Of a stretch of 64,000 nucleotides of DNA, positions 20,951-31,718 are shown one piece after another. Origin of the DNA: Ciona savignyi. Its lineage: Eukaryota; Chordata; Ascidiacea; Phlebobranchia; Cionidae. Where the stretch lies: contig CH001961.1 in NCBI GenBank assembly GCA_000149265.1, forward strand, positions 179,960-243,959, given 5' to 3'. The position numbers were made by a program, and so were the translations under genes. Each line of letters starts with the position of its first letter. The first letter of the stretch is position 1. The notes beneath the pieces are model-generated. The model did no database searches and was not told where the DNA came from. It was given only the letters and a program-made list of their open reading frames with translations.

Positions 20951-23900
20951 TCACAACATATTAATCGCTCCCATCAGGTGAACAGGTCTATCTTTGTACT
21001 TTATCGAAATTTCTTTTTCAATCTGAAAGAAGAAAAACAGCATAAATACCACGAATATAAATTTGTTTATCCGAAAAGTTTAGTGTGGTGGTTCAGTGCG
21101 TTGCCCTTTAGCCAAAACGTTGTAGTTTCGAAACTTGTCGCTAGCTAGTCGGGGTTGTATTTTTGGGCAAGGCAGTTACCGGACATAGCCTAAATAAAGC
21201 AGATTAATGGGTTCTACTAAATTGAATCGCTTGACGCAACAGTGCTACCGGGTTATTTAGTTTATTTTGTTTTATCAACAGTGACAATTATATGTGAGTG
21301 GCGACTTAATCACTTGGCCCGCCAGTCTAAGAATGAAATAATTTCTGCCCTTGATTCCAAAAGTGTGCACACCCCAAGGTTATAGCGTTGTTCGCCCAAA
21401 AAAATATTTTACTGTACATTACCAGTAGTTTCCACTCTTTGCATTCATCGACCAGCAAAGCGAGTTTAGGTTGAAGCGAGTTTTGTTCTGTAGCTGCTTC
21501 GTGTCCTCGGACCGTCTGTTGGTCGGCTTGTCGCTCGTATTTCTTCGTCAGCGCTAATCGACGACTCAATGTGTCGGCCATGCGTTCCACATACCTAAGG
21601 TTGGATGGTGGGTTTACAGGGATTCAATTAAACTAGAGAACTAAAACTAGATGGCTGGTTTTACGGGGATTTAATTAAATTAAAAAAAGGTTGCCCTATT
21701 TAAAAAGGTTGCCTTATTTTCTCAAATTCTCGGGAGTTTGTTCCCATGAATGGGAAAACGCAAGGGGGTTAACACACGGGCAATCTTCAGATCAGCTCGC
21801 ACCCTCTGTCGGGTTACTGGAGCTATTGTAGTGTGTGTATGGTGGAAAAACTACTAGTTTTAATTAAACCCATTAATACATTGGGTTCCGGCAATGTCCC
21901 CGAATTGTCTTACCCACGGACACAACCATCTAGCTAGAGACTGGTTTCGATCCTACAACCTTATGAATGCCTATAAGTCGCCGTTGCTCTTAACAGTTCA
22001 GTCAACCAGCCAAACAGGCGACTGGTATCGAACCCACAACCTTGTCGCACTCATGAATTTATTTGAAAGGGCAAATCCTGCTTTACACACCGTTTACACA
22101 TTGCTACTTACTTTGGGGAATCCATTATCCTTTGCAACTGGGTCATACGGTCCGAGGTCAGGCTATCGTAGATCGCTCGCACTTGTACCAGCATGCTCTC
22201 CAACTCGCCTGATGACGTCAGCTGCAAAATGGGCGGAGCCTCTTGGAACTGATTGATTGACAGCACGTCGGATTCGCGCTGTGTTTCGGCGAGTCGGTGC
22301 GAGAGAAATCCAGTGAGCTGGTAAGGAATGGGAGTATTATTTCGGCGGCACGGTGCTTTACACAATCGGGCACAACCCGAACAGGTCTGGATTCAATGTA
22401 CACCCTTGGTATTACAACTATTTTAATAAATCCGACAGATTAGTCTAGTCACTAGTGGTTTAGTGCGTCGCTATTTAGCCGAAGGGTTGCAGATTCAAAA
22501 CTGGATGCTAGCTAGTCGGTTGGTATCTTGGGCAAGGCACTTAACGGACATTGCCTGAACGAACGTCTGAATCATACACAACACACTGCAATAGCTCCCT
22601 CCAGTAACCCGATGGTGAGCGCAAGGTGATCTGACGATTGCCCGTAAGTCAACCCCCATTGTTTTCCCATTCACAGGAATAAACATGAACACCATATCCA
22701 TCATAAACCAGTGAAATTAAATTAGTCATTTAATACCCAGTGTTTATGAAAGGATACTGTGTTTATCCCTCCGAATGTTGTAACACTGGGATAAACATAT
22801 TTCTAACACTTAACACTAAATCTTAAAAAAAAGTAGATTAATAGAAAAGAACAAAAAAAAGAATATTAAAAGGGAGAAAAATAAATAAAATAAACGTCCA
22901 TGTAACTGCAAAGTATAACAAACAATCGACTTAGCTAATCAGCCACACCTCAAGTAGTTCATTGATGAACTGGTTCCTCGTTTTAACGAATTCAAGCACG
23001 GTGAACGCGTCATCTCCAGTTGCAACTTTGTCACTCGGCTCCATTTTGCTTCCATTTGGCACCTCGGCCACGTCGACCTGAAAAAACGTTTTTTTTTTTT
23101 ATTTTTTTCCAAAAAAACGATAAAAACATTTAACCATTTTTTGTAATTTTTTTTCCAAAAAAGATAATAAATATTTAAGTTTTATTCCAGTGAATGGTAA
23201 AACGCAAGCTGAGGTTTCACAGGGAAATCGTCGGATTACCCCACGGTTACGTAAGGAAGTGTTTTTATAGTCAATTTTTGATTACCTCACGTCCTCCGTC
23301 TGGTTCTGCGCAAAAGACAAAACTCCCCACAAAATTTTGCTTAAATAAACAAGAACATCCTATCCCAAACCTCCACTATATCCCAACTCTGCGCTTCATT
23401 CTTGTTGAGGATTTCGAACCCGTTTTCCCCCTCCTCCCCGCTTCCCGTTGTCTCCAACACGATCCCGAGATCATCGATGCTCACGTCGAAGTCGATCTCT
23501 CCAACCTGGGGTTCGGGGTCAAGGGAAACCCCCCAATCAATCTGAATTGATGGATTTGTTTATTCGTGGTTATCCTTGGAGCTTGAAGTGTGAAAGACAA
23601 TTAAGTGTGAAAGACGATAATTACTCCACGAATCATCCTATTTTACACTATTGATAACAAATTAAATAGGCCGGCCGTCTTTTTGTACATATGTTTTTAT
23701 TTTTGCGTTAATGGGTGGTGGGATTATTTCGCAAAATGTGTGTGTGTAAACACTTAGGAGTGCGGAAAGGTAACCAATAATGACTCAATGCACACTTAAA
23801 ATTTATTTCAAGGTGCTTAATATTTAAGATTTAGTTTAAGGTGCTTTAAATTTATATAATACAGAAAAAATAAACAGTTCATAAGTATATGGCAGTATTG

Positions 23901-26900
23901 CATAAGAGTATATGGCACAAAATAGTTTTGTTTCTTATTTAAATATACGGATTTTGTTTCCTAAAAAAATGATAATTTGGCAGTTAGGTTGTGGGCATTG
24001 CATTTTCCGAAGGGTTAGCGGCATCTAGCCAGGAATCAAGCGCATAATGCTTATTATAAATTTGTGCCAATGTTGGTGTGCCATTATTTATTTGGGAGCT
24101 AGCGGTATCGGTATGTAACTATGATTAAAATAGCTGGGTCGTAGCTAAAGCCAGATTAGTAATTGGTGGATAGTGCCTAGCAAGTAGAACCAACATAATT
24201 TGCATTAGTAGGGAGGGTCTGTTGACACACAGGGTTTAAGCGTGTAATAAATGAAAGTTTGTTACTTTCAGTATCTGGGTGTCGTGCATTTGAAAAATAG
24301 CCGTTTGTTATTATCTTTTAGATAGCTGTGTAGATTTTTGAGTAAGATTAATGATAGATCAAATGATAAAGTTATAAAAACCATAATTTTGTTTGATGAA
24401 ATTAAAACACAAAAGAACAAAAAATGGTAAAAACTTCCGACTAGTTTAGCCTCATTGCTGTCATTCTAAGATGAAATTTCTTACCTCTTCACTTTCTACT
24501 TGAGCGTTATCCTCTTGGACCCAATCTGGCTTCTCAATTTTATCAGGAAGATCGCCAGTTTGGTACTGGTAGACCGTTGTGTTACCCAGAGTGCTTAAAT
24601 GGCGCGTCAGTAGCAAAATCTCGTTGGAAAATGCATTGCTGGGAAATGACAAAGCGATAAAAATAGTAAAATACATTACTGGAAATATATTAACGAAATT
24701 AAAACGGACTAATGGAAAAATGAGAACAGGATAAAAACACATTCCTGAAAAAATGCATTACTGAAAAATGACAACAGGATAGGATACTCATGTACATGGG
24801 AAACTGAGTATTGGAACATGAGCTAAAGAAAGTACTGTGTTTCACATAACAAGGAGTCATAACTGTTGCATATAAAAAAGTATTAATTTGGATTCTGTTC
24901 AATGCTATTACAATTCATGCAAAAAACTGTTTTGTTTGCTGAAAGATACTTGGAGTTTGATCTCGCAACCGTTCAATTGCCAACAGACTACCATTCAGGT
25001 ATATCTCCTGAAGAGTTCCTTTAATTACTAAACGGGATTGCTTGGAGCGTTTAGTTCGCTTGTAGAACGCTTGGACTTTTGGATCATTTGGATCGCTTAG
25101 AGCGGTTATATAGAGCGCTTGGAACCCTAAATCTAACCCTAACCACAACCGACCTAAATCTAACCAAAACCCACCAAGCAATTCTGTAGTAATTAGAGGT
25201 ACCACCTCCTGAATGGTCAGTAAACTTTCAAGGCAGCCACTCTTGCAACCATTTCAACTATTACACCAAATAAATAAATCTTCATTTCCAACAAAAAGAG
25301 AGAAGTTTAAGGTAACAATTTAAGGCAACCCACCTGCCAAGTGAAAACTCCACAAATGCTACATAATATTCCAGCACTGGGTAGAGGTCTTTACACCTAG
25401 TTGCAATCTCATCAAATTCCTTTGGCAAATCCCTTACAAGTTCCATCAGTTCACGTTGCACGTTTGTTCCTACGATACCAAGCTTCTTGCATTCCTCTGC
25501 GTATTGCCTTTTCACTTCTTGTGTGTTGCGAGTGCAATCTTGGATTTTCTTCTGGCTTTCCTGCGATTAAGAATGCAAGGTAAAACCACTGTTCACATGC
25601 TACGTTTTCGTATAACTCGGGCTATCATATTTCCTAGTCAGGGTGAATTCTATTTTGTCGTTTATAGCGTTTCGATGCGTTTGTAAGTGTTGCTACTATA
25701 TTTTCTAGTCACCAAAAATGTTTCTATTAAAAACTAGCAGAATTAGTACCTTCTATAAATATTAGGAGGATGTTAAATAAATGTTTATTATGAGGCACTG
25801 AGTAGTATTGAATGTTTCAGCCAGCAAATCCTGCCAAAGAGGTTTTATATGCAGCACAAACCAGTGCATGTATTATTGCATTGTGCTTTTTAACTTATAT
25901 TGTATATTCTTTTATTATTTTTTTTCAGCATAACTTTCATTGTGGGAGTTCTTTACGACGATTGCTCACAAAAATGCACGAATCTCAGACCATTATTTAA
26001 CTTAATCTCTCCTAATCTTGCAATCAAGAAGAGTTGTGAATTACTCAGAAGAATTTTTCCAAACGGGTAATCTGGTGGTTTAGTCTTTTAACCAAAAGGT
26101 TGCAGGTTCCAAACTGGTTGCAAACTAGTCAGTTGTGTCCTTGGGCAAGTCACTTAACGGACATTGCCTGAACCCAGCGGATAAATGGGTTCTACTAAAT
26201 TAAAGTAAATCAAATCATACTTAACACACTACAATAGCTCCGATAACCAGACGGTGTGCGCGAGGTGATCTGATGATTGCCCGTGTGTGTAACTCCCTTG
26301 GGTTTTCCCATTCACAGGGATAAACATGAATATCCTATTTATCACAGCACGGAATGAGGAAGTCAACAACCATTTACAGGATTGCTCATTAAAAATGCAC
26401 GAATCTCAGACCATTATTAAGCTTAATCCCTTAAATTCTTGCAATTAAACAGAATTGCTGATTACACGGAAGTATTTATCACACCTCTTGAATTTGTATG
26501 CATTTTGCAATCTGCCGTTTTATCGCTGGGATCTCGTAGTTGAGATTGCGCAAAAGACGACTCGCTAGTTCAGCTAAATGCAGATTCTCCTTCTCGTACA
26601 GCTTAATAATCACTTGCCAGTCCTGTAAAAAGGGACATGTTTAGTACTTTGCTTATAAAAAAAATTACTTAATTTTGTAAAATGACAAAATCATGGGTTA
26701 ATGGTAAGACAGAAATAGGAAATTACAGAAATATAAAAATTAAATACGGGGCTTGTTAAACATCTTACGTACATCACAATATTATTAGTATTAATTAGCG
26801 ATAAGAGGTGCAAGAAATATAAAATAGTAAAATTCAAGCAAATTAAAAAGCAATGCTACAGACACTTACAGAAAAGCACCGATAATGCCTAAAATCCAGT

Positions 26901-28190
26901 GCTTCTGCTTAAAAAAAGAAACCTCACCTTCATTCTTTTAGAAGAGTACATCCAAAAGATATTCTTGCTCTCCTTCTCCGTATCCTTTAGTACTTCCACG
27001 ATTTTCAAGCACTTGAAGTAGTGGAAACATGAACCTTCCACAAGTTTCTCCATTGCGGCAGTACTTGGCATGTCCATCAGTGCGTCCGAGATCTTTTCCT
27101 TCACAACCTGGTGGAGAGAAACTTCATTTAGGTTCCTGTTTCCACTACTTCAAGTGCTAGGGAGGTAGGGAGATCTGAATTGTAAAAAGGGTCGTACATG
27201 TATATTGATGGTGGGGGGAAGCTTCATTTAAAGGTATAAATCGGATAGAATACTAAGTTATACTAACTAAAAAATAGGGAAACATAGTAGGCAAGTTATA
27301 AATCGGATAGGTTACTAAATGATACCAACAAAATGTTAGGAATATTTTTATTTAAAAGGTATAAATCAGATAGAATAATAAATGGTAGTGAAACATAGTA
27401 GGACAGTTACAATTCGGATAGGTTACTATATGGTACAATCTAAATGGTAGGAAGAAACTTCATTTAAAAGGTATAAATCGAATAGAATACTAAATGATAG
27501 GGAATTTTTTTTTAAATGTATAGGTATACATTAAATATAATACTAAATGATACCAACTAAATGGTAAATGATTCAAACTAAAAGGTAGGGAAACATAGTA
27601 GGAGGGTTACAATTCGGATAGGCCACTAAATTGTACAAACTAAATGGTAGGGTAGAAACTTTATTTAAAAGGTATAAATCGGATAGAATACTAAATAGTA
27701 CAATTTTAATGGTGGGGAAAAGCTGCATTTAAGGGTTTGTAATCGATAGGATACTCATGTTTATCCCTGGGGATTGAAAAACACAGGCAGCGTTAAAGCA
27801 GGGGATTGTCAGTTTTTAATACCCACTGTCGGTTTACAGACAGATTTTATCCAATATTTTTATTCCAAAGATGCCCCCAGAGTAAACAAAGCACAACTCA
27901 AGATGAACCAGGAAGAAATCAAAATGTTTTCAGATTAGGTCATATCAGTTAATGTGGGACATTTTATAGACAAAGTGCATTATTATACAAAAAAGTGGGA
28001 TGGATTTATAATGCAACATAGTTACTGTGGAACATTTTCATATTAGAAGTTTAACTTTGGCTAAAAGTTCCTTTACCTCTGCGGCCATCTGCCACTTGAT
28101 ATTACAGTGTCTTCTATCCACCAGCCAATCCACAAGTTTATTGCATTGGATATCAATTGGAATCAGATTTTCCTCAGTACCAGAAGCCAT
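20951..28190 (-). CDS. CDK5RAP3: CDK5RAP3 (C53/LZAP), UFMylation ligase adaptor, 10 exons
   Basis: In other animals CDK5RAP3 joins UFL1 and DDRGK1 in the ER-associated E3 complex that attaches UFM1 to ribosomal protein uL24, and it recruits UFM1/ATG8 in ER-phagy. Exons: 28190-28077, 27107-26928, 26622-26486, 25560-25334, 24638-24485, 23541-23371, 23077-22949, 22317-22112, 21594-21423 and 21022-20951 (about 520 aa; human 506). Diagnostic segments are PIDIQCNKLVDWLVDRRHC at the N-terminus, HYFKCLKIVEVLK, NYEIPAI, GNTTVYQYQTGDLP, IDWG at residue ~272, DVLSINQFQEAPPILQ and KYKDRPVHLMG at the C-terminus. The start is chosen by alignment with the human N-terminus. All splice phases join except that I count exon 3 as 137 nt, one base short. 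PRMT9 lies 179 bp upstream on the same strand. Confidence 0.93.
21078..21226 (+). mobile_element. Long SINE, partial, in CDK5RAP3 last intron
   Basis: It begins GTGTGGTGGTTCAGTGCG and is joined at its 3' end to a hAT fragment. It matches 8,838-8,990. Confidence 0.7.
21227..21375. mobile_element. hAT MITE fragment in CDK5RAP3 last intron
   Basis: CTTGACGCAACAGTGCTACC, TATGTGAGTGGCGACTT and GTGTGCACACCCC match the 3' half of the full element at about 39,590-39,892. Confidence 0.7.
21730..22060 (-). mobile_element. Long SINE, degenerate, in CDK5RAP3 intron 8
   Basis: It is the counterpart of 9,530-9,850, with reversed body GGTTCCGGCAATGTCCCC and two head-like segments. Confidence 0.6.
22434..22700 (+). 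mobile_element. Long SINE in CDK5RAP3 intron 7, near the duplication breakpoint
   Basis: The head CTAGTGGTTTAGTGCGTCGC starts 28 bp after the end of copy 1/copy 2 similarity. The body lacks the AATGGGTTCTACC segment, and the 3' end reads GGAATAAACATGAACACC. It is a candidate partner in the recombination or mis-join at 10,227. Confidence 0.7.
23180..23330 (-). mobile_element. Degenerate long SINE in CDK5RAP3 intron 6
   Basis: The plus strand keeps CCAGTGAATGGTAAAACGC, ATCGTCGGATTACC and GATTACCTCACGTCC, a decayed reversed SINE 3' half. Confidence 0.45.
24120..24235. repeat. Dispersed repeat, member 1
   Basis: The segment AAGCCAGATTAGTAATTGG, then GTGCCTAGCAAGTAGAACC and TTTGCATTAGTAGG recurs at 57,597-57,690. 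It fits none of the named SINE or MITE families here. Confidence 0.6.
26066..26340 (+). mobile_element. Long composite SINE in CDK5RAP3 intron 3
   Basis: It is near full length, with TAATCTGGTGGTTTAGTC, AATGGGTTCTACTAAATT and GGGATAAACATGAATATCC. The A-box region is slightly deleted. Confidence 0.75.
27220..27740. repeat. Imperfect minisatellite in CDK5RAP3 intron 1
   Basis: AAAGGTATAAATCGGATAG, ATACTAAATGATACCAAC and GTAGGGAAACATAGTAGG recur about seven times with variable spacing. No coding capacity. Confidence 0.65.
27740..27850 (-). mobile_element. SINE 3'-end fragment
   Basis: It reads GGATACTCATGTTTATCCC and ATTGAAAAACACAGG in reversed orientation, in CDK5RAP3 intron 1. Confidence 0.5.
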
Positions 28191-28369
28191 GTTTATGATA
28201 ATTTGTACTTTATCTACAAAAGGAAATACATATGTTAAGGATTATTCAAATCCACAATCTTTCCTCGTTTTTTTCAATTTAAGTTAAAAAAAAGTTGGTA
28301 AAAATAATAAAAAAGAAGCGATTAACAAGTATGATCAGTTTTCTATGCGTGTGTTGGCATCGATGCAAA
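28191..28369 (-). promoter_or_regulatory. PRMT9-CDK5RAP3 intergenic spacer with acceptor-like site
   Basis: Only 179 bp separate the PRMT9 stop from the CDK5RAP3 start on the same strand. On the minus strand CTTTTGTAG ends at 28,214 after a pyrimidine tract, leaving a 23-nt leader to the ATG. I see no AATAAA for PRMT9 in the spacer. This layout fits a polycistronic unit resolved by spliced-leader trans-splicing, or equally a short 5' UTR intron. Confidence 0.5.
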
Positions 28370-30712
28370 TTATGCACCATATTTCGATACTGAAAACAAA
28401 AGGGTGTCATCGTGCAAAGTGGTATTTAACACCACTTCATCACCAATTTCAAAGTTATGGTGTTGGGGCAGAATACTAGCAGCTTGCATGAAATGATTGC
28501 TTGGGTCAATAGTTTCGAAAAACAAATCATCGTTTAAATTAATTTTGAACCAAAATAGCACAGCGTGCAATGTATGGTGTTGCGTGATTTCGAAAACGGT
28601 CGTTTTTTTCAAGTTCGCTGGGAGATTTTGAGCAAAGTTTGGTGAGTTGAAATTTAATCTTAAAGTTTCCTTTGGTGGTGATATGGCGTTGTAGTTCATA
28701 GTTTGTATGTCCAAGTCACTGTGGGTTGATACCTTGAAATCATTCACGGTCTCAGCGATCTTAAGTCCAAGTGTATTTTCGTCGCTTAAAACCATGCATT
28801 TTGAAAGCAGTTCCGCAGAATTGATTAACTGAGCAACCACAGTAATTTCATTTGGCACGACCCTCCCAGTTGAAGTGAGACAAAGTTTTGAATTTCTAAT
28901 GTTCGGTATTGCGTTTGGCGTAAAAAGTCCACTCGGTTCTATTACATCTGAAACGACAAGGCTGTACATGGCCGAAGCATCTGGCATCTTCATGAAGTAG
29001 TGTATGTGGCCACTGCAGACTGCAGACACACAGTCATACGCCTTATATTCTTGGTCACTGTGACAGAACTTGTCAAATTTGAAGTCAATGTCTGTGGATT
29101 GTAGAAGTTTAAACAGCGCCAAGGTGAATCCGTTGGAGATATCCAAAATCTTGATTTTATTACGGTTTTCATGGCCAAGTATCGCTTTACAGTACAACTC
29201 AGTGTAGACAATGTCATTTAATCTTAGCATCTGCACTTCAGAAATACCAATATGTGCAGAATTTGATGATAGAGTTTGTAAAACACAATTTTGAATTACG
29301 CCATCGTTATCCAGAGTTTCAACAGAATTCAACTCAAGGCAGTCAGTATTGGTGGTAAAATTTAGCCGAACTGTCTCATTTCCAGTAAGCAATAACTCTT
29401 CGTTTTGTGCCAATCCTGAAGCATTCAATTTGTCATTTTGAATAGGATAAACAGCTTGCTCCCAACAGTAGTTACTCCCTATTTCTGTGTTTATATGGCA
29501 GTTCTCAGATACAGCAAGATCAAACCACAAAACCACTGCATCAGGTTTTCCATTTATAATGACAGGCAAGTCAACTGAGATGTCTCCATAATTACCGCTC
29601 GCAATTGCGTCCAACATACTGGGATCATTAAAACAAATTTCGAAAACAAATTTCCGATCTGTAAGTTCCTTATGCGCAACGCATTTCATGGTTTCTGAAG
29701 TGTATGGCTCAATCGGCGCCGTCGGGACACGTAGTCGTTCAGTGTTTTTCCGGAAATTTGCCCCAACACAGCTCGTGACTAGTACACCATTAATAGCGTT
29801 GTCTTTATTCAACTGTGTATGCTTTCTTCGAATTGCTTCAGATTCGACCACAACGCAGTACAGAGCTACAGACTTGGGGAGAACTTGTCCTCCTGCTGAC
29901 CGAGGCTTCAACAAATGTTTCCATGCGTGATCTATTAAACCAACTATTCCTTCGCCCATACCACCGGCGTCTAGAGTTTCCGAGATAACAATATCAACTT
30001 TTTGAGGAAGAATGTTGTCTGAAGTTTGCGTTACATCATATTCGGATACAGATAGACTTTCTGAATGGCAATTTAAACACTTTATTTGGTTGAGTTGGTT
30101 TGAAGCAACACATTCTTCAGCAATCGAATGCATTGTCTGAGACATTTCACATGCATAAACTGAACATGATTTATGTTTAGCCGCAGCCATACTTAAAAGG
30201 CCAGTACCACTACCAATGTCCAGAACATGACACCCGTCGGGTATTGAGTGCAGGGTCGATTGAATAGCACTCGAAAATTTCTCGTTTCGTACCTTATCAT
30301 TAAGCATAGAAAAATGCCAACTGTCAACAAGACCTCTTGTCGCATTTTCCAGACAAACTCTTGCAGATTGGCAATGAGGGTTGACGACCAACGCTTTCCG
30401 AAACATCCCTACAGCTTCAAGCTTCATCCCCATCTGGTGCAGATGGCAGCCCATGTGATGATGCAGCATGTCACAATTAACGAAGACGTCACAGCCCTGT
30501 TCGTAAAGGCAAAATAGATTCTCAACTCGGCCGAGTTTCCGCAACTCGTCGCTCCATTCTTTCCAAGTTGCGGTAAACTCCTCATAACATCTTTCCCGCA
30601 GTTGAGGAGTAATTTTTAAAACGAGAAGATAAAAAGCAAACGCTTTTCCGTAGTTTTGATTTAAACGATTGCGACGTGCTTCTTCTAAGTATTCTTGAAC
30701 AGCGTCTTCCAT
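28370..30712 (-). CDS. PRMT9: PRMT9 protein arginine methyltransferase
   Basis: PRMT9 makes symmetric dimethylarginine on splicing factor SF3B2 in mammals, using S-adenosylmethionine. The frame is a single exon of 780 aa (human about 845). Residues 1-125 are TPR-like (for example LEAVGMFRKALVVNPH). The first methyltransferase domain has motif I VLDIGSGTG at 163-171, an acidic ribose-binding E189, and the double-E loop SETLDAGGMGEG at 244-255, where L-D-A-G is a PRMT9 signature. A second, catalytically degenerate Rossmann-like half runs from about 480 to the end and contains ILDISNGFTLALFKLL. The start is the first ATG of the open frame and fits family length. The lack of introns is unusual against the vertebrate orthologue. 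CDK5RAP3 follows 179 bp downstream. Confidence 0.93.
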   Translation of the reverse strand: MEDAVQEYLEEARRNRLNQNYGKAFAFYLLVLKITPQLRERCYEEFTATWKEWSDELRKLGRVENLFCLYEQGCDVFVNCDMLHHHMGCHLHQMGMKLEAVGMFRKALVVNPHCQSARVCLENATRGLVDSWHFSMLNDKVRNEKFSSAIQSTLHSIPDGCHVLDIGSGTGLLSMAAAKHKSCSVYACEMSQTMHSIAEECVASNQLNQIKCLNCHSESLSVSEYDVTQTSDNILPQKVDIVISETLDAGGMGEGIVGLIDHAWKHLLKPRSAGGQVLPKSVALYCVVVESEAIRRKHTQLNKDNAINGVLVTSCVGANFRKNTERLRVPTAPIEPYTSETMKCVAHKELTDRKFVFEICFNDPSMLDAIASGNYGDISVDLPVIINGKPDAVVLWFDLAVSENCHINTEIGSNYCWEQAVYPIQNDKLNASGLAQNEELLLTGNETVRLNFTTNTDCLELNSVETLDNDGVIQNCVLQTLSSNSAHIGISEVQMLRLNDIVYTELYCKAILGHENRNKIKILDISNGFTLALFKLLQSTDIDFKFDKFCHSDQEYKAYDCVSAVCSGHIHYFMKMPDASAMYSLVVSDVIEPSGLFTPNAIPNIRNSKLCLTSTGRVVPNEITVVAQLINSAELLSKCMVLSDENTLGLKIAETVNDFKVSTHSDLDIQTMNYNAISPPKETLRLNFNSPNFAQNLPANLKKTTVFEITQHHTLHAVLFWFKINLNDDLFFETIDPSNHFMQAASILPQHHNFEIGDEVVLNTTLHDDTLLFSVSKYGA

Positions 30713-31389
30713 ATGATTGTTGTAGATTGCTAAGCTATTTATTTATAAAGTTACTGTCCACCTAAATAAAAACACCAGTAAGCATATGCACCAGGATAAA
30801 AGTTATAATTATAAACATAAAACAAGAAGTATGGCATGCTAATACACAAACGTACACAACACCAACACATTGAAAGTACAGGAGTCATGACAAAAGTTTG
30901 GCAACTAGCAAATATAATGATGCCACAAAAATGAATCTAGGTGCCGTTAACAAATACCAAACTAACTTTTTTGACTACTTTATTTATTTTTACCGTATTA
31001 TTAAATTGCAGAACCAAAACAAATTACAAACACAGGTTTAAAAAAACTGTCACACGAACAGTCGTAAATCACGGCATAAAATATATATATAAATATTAAA
31101 CAAAGCAGACGCGGCGGCAAACCTAAGCGAGATTGCAATAACAATATTACAATCAAACGAGAGAAAAGAAAAGTGTACGGTTGGCATTATGTTACGGAAC
31201 GCAGGGTCGTAGATGAGCCAAAGTCATGATTTTAACTTCAATTTTGATTGTATGCGAAGAGATATCCAAGTTTGAAATAACTTCAGAGGTTAAATGTTTA
31301 ATGAAATTTCAAGTCATGCTTATAGTTAAAATGTCAAATTTCGTTTAAACTTTTTTATTGTAATGTCAAACATTTTCAATAAGTTTTAA

Positions 31390-31690
31390 TACGTCCGACA
31401 GATTAGACTGGTGGGTTAGCGCCTCGGTTGTGTCCTTGACAAAGCCTTAACCAGACATGGGCAGCATACGGCCCGGCTCTGGCCTGTAAAAGGATTTTGA
31501 CCGGCCCACAGACTCAAGAACTTCCTTTTTTCCATGCCTGGCCCGCCACTAGAGAAGTGGATTAATAGGTTTTACTAAATTGAAGGAACGTATGAATTTT
31601 ATACAACACATGGCAATTGCTTTGATAACCCAACGGTGGGCGCAAGGTGATCTGACGATTACCCGTGTGTTAACCCCCCTTGTTTTTTCC
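31390..31690 (+). mobile_element. Long SINE interrupted by a hAT-type MITE
   Basis: The SINE head AGACTGGTGGGTTAGCGCC and the body AATAGGTTTTACTAAATTGA are separated by a MITE at about 31,456-31,557 (CATGGGCAGCATACGGCCC to CCACTAGAGAAG). The order shows the MITE inserted into an existing SINE. Confidence 0.65.
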
Positions 31691-31718
31691 CCATGCAGAA
31701 ACCTCATACAGGATCGTG

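Larger units (their letters stand above)
10227..22406. repeat. Copy 2 of the ~12.2 kb segmental duplication
   Basis: This unit starts at the SINE junction at 10,227. From 12,465 to 22,406 it aligns with 1-10,226. The part 10,227-12,464 should correspond to sequence left of the window. It holds two more DKK3-like exons, the second NK3-like gene and the 3' end of the full CDK5RAP3 gene. An assembly artefact in which two divergent haplotypes are joined head to tail cannot be excluded from sequence alone. Confidence 0.88.

Noticed and set aside
23194..23654. Plus-strand frames of 118 and 68 codons
   Set aside because: They are antisense to CDK5RAP3 exon 6, whose IDWG-containing minus frame explains the open reading.
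25128..25175. Telomere-like CCCTAA/CTAACC text
   Set aside because: Only a few degenerate units in a short intronic repeat; not an interstitial telomere.
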